Assembly: GCF_900096585.1 (NCBI RefSeq)
Contig: NZ_FMYH01000008.1
Coordinates: 1 to 64,000 of the forward strand
Length of the DNA: 64,000 nt
Source: Sanguibacter gelidistatuariae
Lineage (GTDB): Bacteria; Actinomycetota; Actinomycetes; Actinomycetales; Cellulomonadaceae
Direction: 5' to 3'
Below the pieces are notes generated by a model that was given only the letters and a program-made list of their open reading frames with translations, had not been told where the DNA came from and searched no databases. Shown here one piece after another: positions 63,372-64,000 of this stretch (the stretch's first letter is position 1; each line of letters begins with the position of its first letter). Made by a program: the position numbers and the translations under genes.

Positions 63372-64000
63372 TCAGTACCGGATGTCGCTCGCGGCCGGCA
63401 GCACGCTCGTCGCGGCGAGCGTCCGGTACCAGTACGCCGAGTCCTTCCAGGTCCGGACCTGGGTGTCGTAGTCGACCCGGATGATGCCGAACCGGCGGTC
63501 ATAGCCGAAAGACCACTCGAAGTTGTCGAGCAGGGACCAGGCGAAGTAGCCCCGGACGTCCGCGCCGGCCTCGATCGCCGCACCGACCGCGTCGATGTGG
63601 TCGTGCAGGTAGGACACGCGGTCGGCGTCGTGCACGTGACCGTCGGCGGAGACCTCGTCGGCGAAGGCGGCGCCATTCTCGGTGACCATGAGCGCCTGGC
63701 CGGGGTACGTCGCGTGCAGGGAGACCAGCAGCTCGGTCATCCCCGAGGGGTCGATGTTCCAGCCCATGGCCGTGTACGGCCCGGGCACGGGCACGCCCTC
63801 GACGTCGAGCACCCCGACGAGGACGGACGTGGCGATCTCACCCTCGGGCACGCGGCCGGCGCCCTCGGCGTAGCGCACCTTCCCGGTCGAGTAGTAGTTG
63901 ATGCCGAGGATCTCCATCGGCACCCGGCACAGCTCGGCGTCGCCGGGCTGGATGAAGGACCAGTCCGTGAGGTGGGCGAGGTCGGCCAGCAGGTCGGCCG
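63372..64000 (-). CDS. glycoside hydrolase family 1 beta-glucosidase, C-terminal part (cut by window edge)
   Basis: The frame is open from the right edge to the stop at 63372, giving about 209 C-terminal residues. Motifs are MEILGINYYS, the nucleophile Glu in LMVTENGAAF, and GYFAWSLLDNFEWSFGYDRRFGI, all typical of GH1. The upstream residues read TDWSFIQPGDAEL, so the true N-terminus lies beyond 64000. It likely cleaves beta-glucosides in the cytoplasm. Confidence 0.92.
   Translation of the reverse strand, partial: ADLLADLAHLTDWSFIQPGDAELCRVPMEILGINYYSTGKVRYAEGAGRVPEGEIATSVLVGVLDVEGVPVPGPYTAMGWNIDPSGMTELLVSLHATYPGQALMVTENGAAFADEVSADGHVHDADRVSYLHDHIDAVGAAIEAGADVRGYFAWSLLDNFEWSFGYDRRFGIIRVDYDTQVRTWKDSAYWYRTLAATSVLPAASDIRY

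Overview
The window is high-GC DNA with short intergenic gaps, many GTG and TTG starts, many stop/start overlaps and several apparently leaderless mRNAs. Together with the gene content (GlgE pathway, class Ib nrdHIEF, the etfBA-iscS-mnmA-ligA neighbourhood, actinobacterial lipoproteins) this points to an actinobacterium, probably a Micrococcales member near Cellulomonas, Sanguibacter or Oerskovia. The genus is inference only.

Layout. 1-290: promoter and leader of an rRNA operon that runs leftwards out of the window. 621-6802 (minus): a sugar-uptake and oxidation operon (RbsABC-type ABC transporter, Gfo/Idh/MocA oxidoreductase, TIM-barrel isomerase), with a divergent ROK repressor and a ThuA-like protein (6989-8862). 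8851-20196: a housekeeping block with ligA, a prolyl oligopeptidase, an MFS transporter, a MetE-like protein, mnmA, iscS, etfA and etfB; most of its order resembles that remembered from Mycobacterium tuberculosis. 20316-32539: glycogen and trehalose metabolism (glgX, glgE, treS, mak, glgB), with two membrane proteins between glgX and glgE. 32569-42683: a YbbN-like co-chaperone, an envelope protein pair, a large hendecad coiled-coil DivIVA-like protein, an alpha/beta hydrolase, a small zinc protein, two tandem FKBP lipoproteins and a phosphoribosyltransferase. 42622-53611: a carbohydrate surface locus with a DUF916 (WxL-interacting) membrane protein, a secreted BNR/ricin/WxL-like protein, a GH3 beta-glucosidase, a MalEFG-type ABC importer and a LacI regulator. 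53779-57660: a copper operon (copZ, secreted His-rich protein, copA, YHS protein) behind two CsoR-like operators. 58077-62966: nrdHIEF behind tandem NrdR-box-like sites, with a GIY-YIG homing endonuclease gene between nrdE and nrdF. 63372-64000: the C-terminal part of a GH1 beta-glucosidase.

How the genes work together. TreS, Mak, GlgE and GlgB form the route from trehalose through maltose and maltose-1-phosphate to branched alpha-glucan, and GlgX trims branches. The GH3 enzyme, MalEFG transporter and LacI repressor look like a glycoside uptake unit, with the BNR/WxL-like protein acting on polymers or glycoconjugates at the cell surface. IscS supplies sulfur to MnmA for tRNA 2-thiouridine. 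NrdH and NrdI serve the NrdEF reductase. CopZ, CopA and their neighbours handle copper export.

The most unusual items are the freestanding homing endonuclease fitted into the nrdE-nrdF junction with a TGATG overlap, the WxL-like/DUF916 pair, and about twenty exact 11-residue repeats in the DivIVA-like protein.
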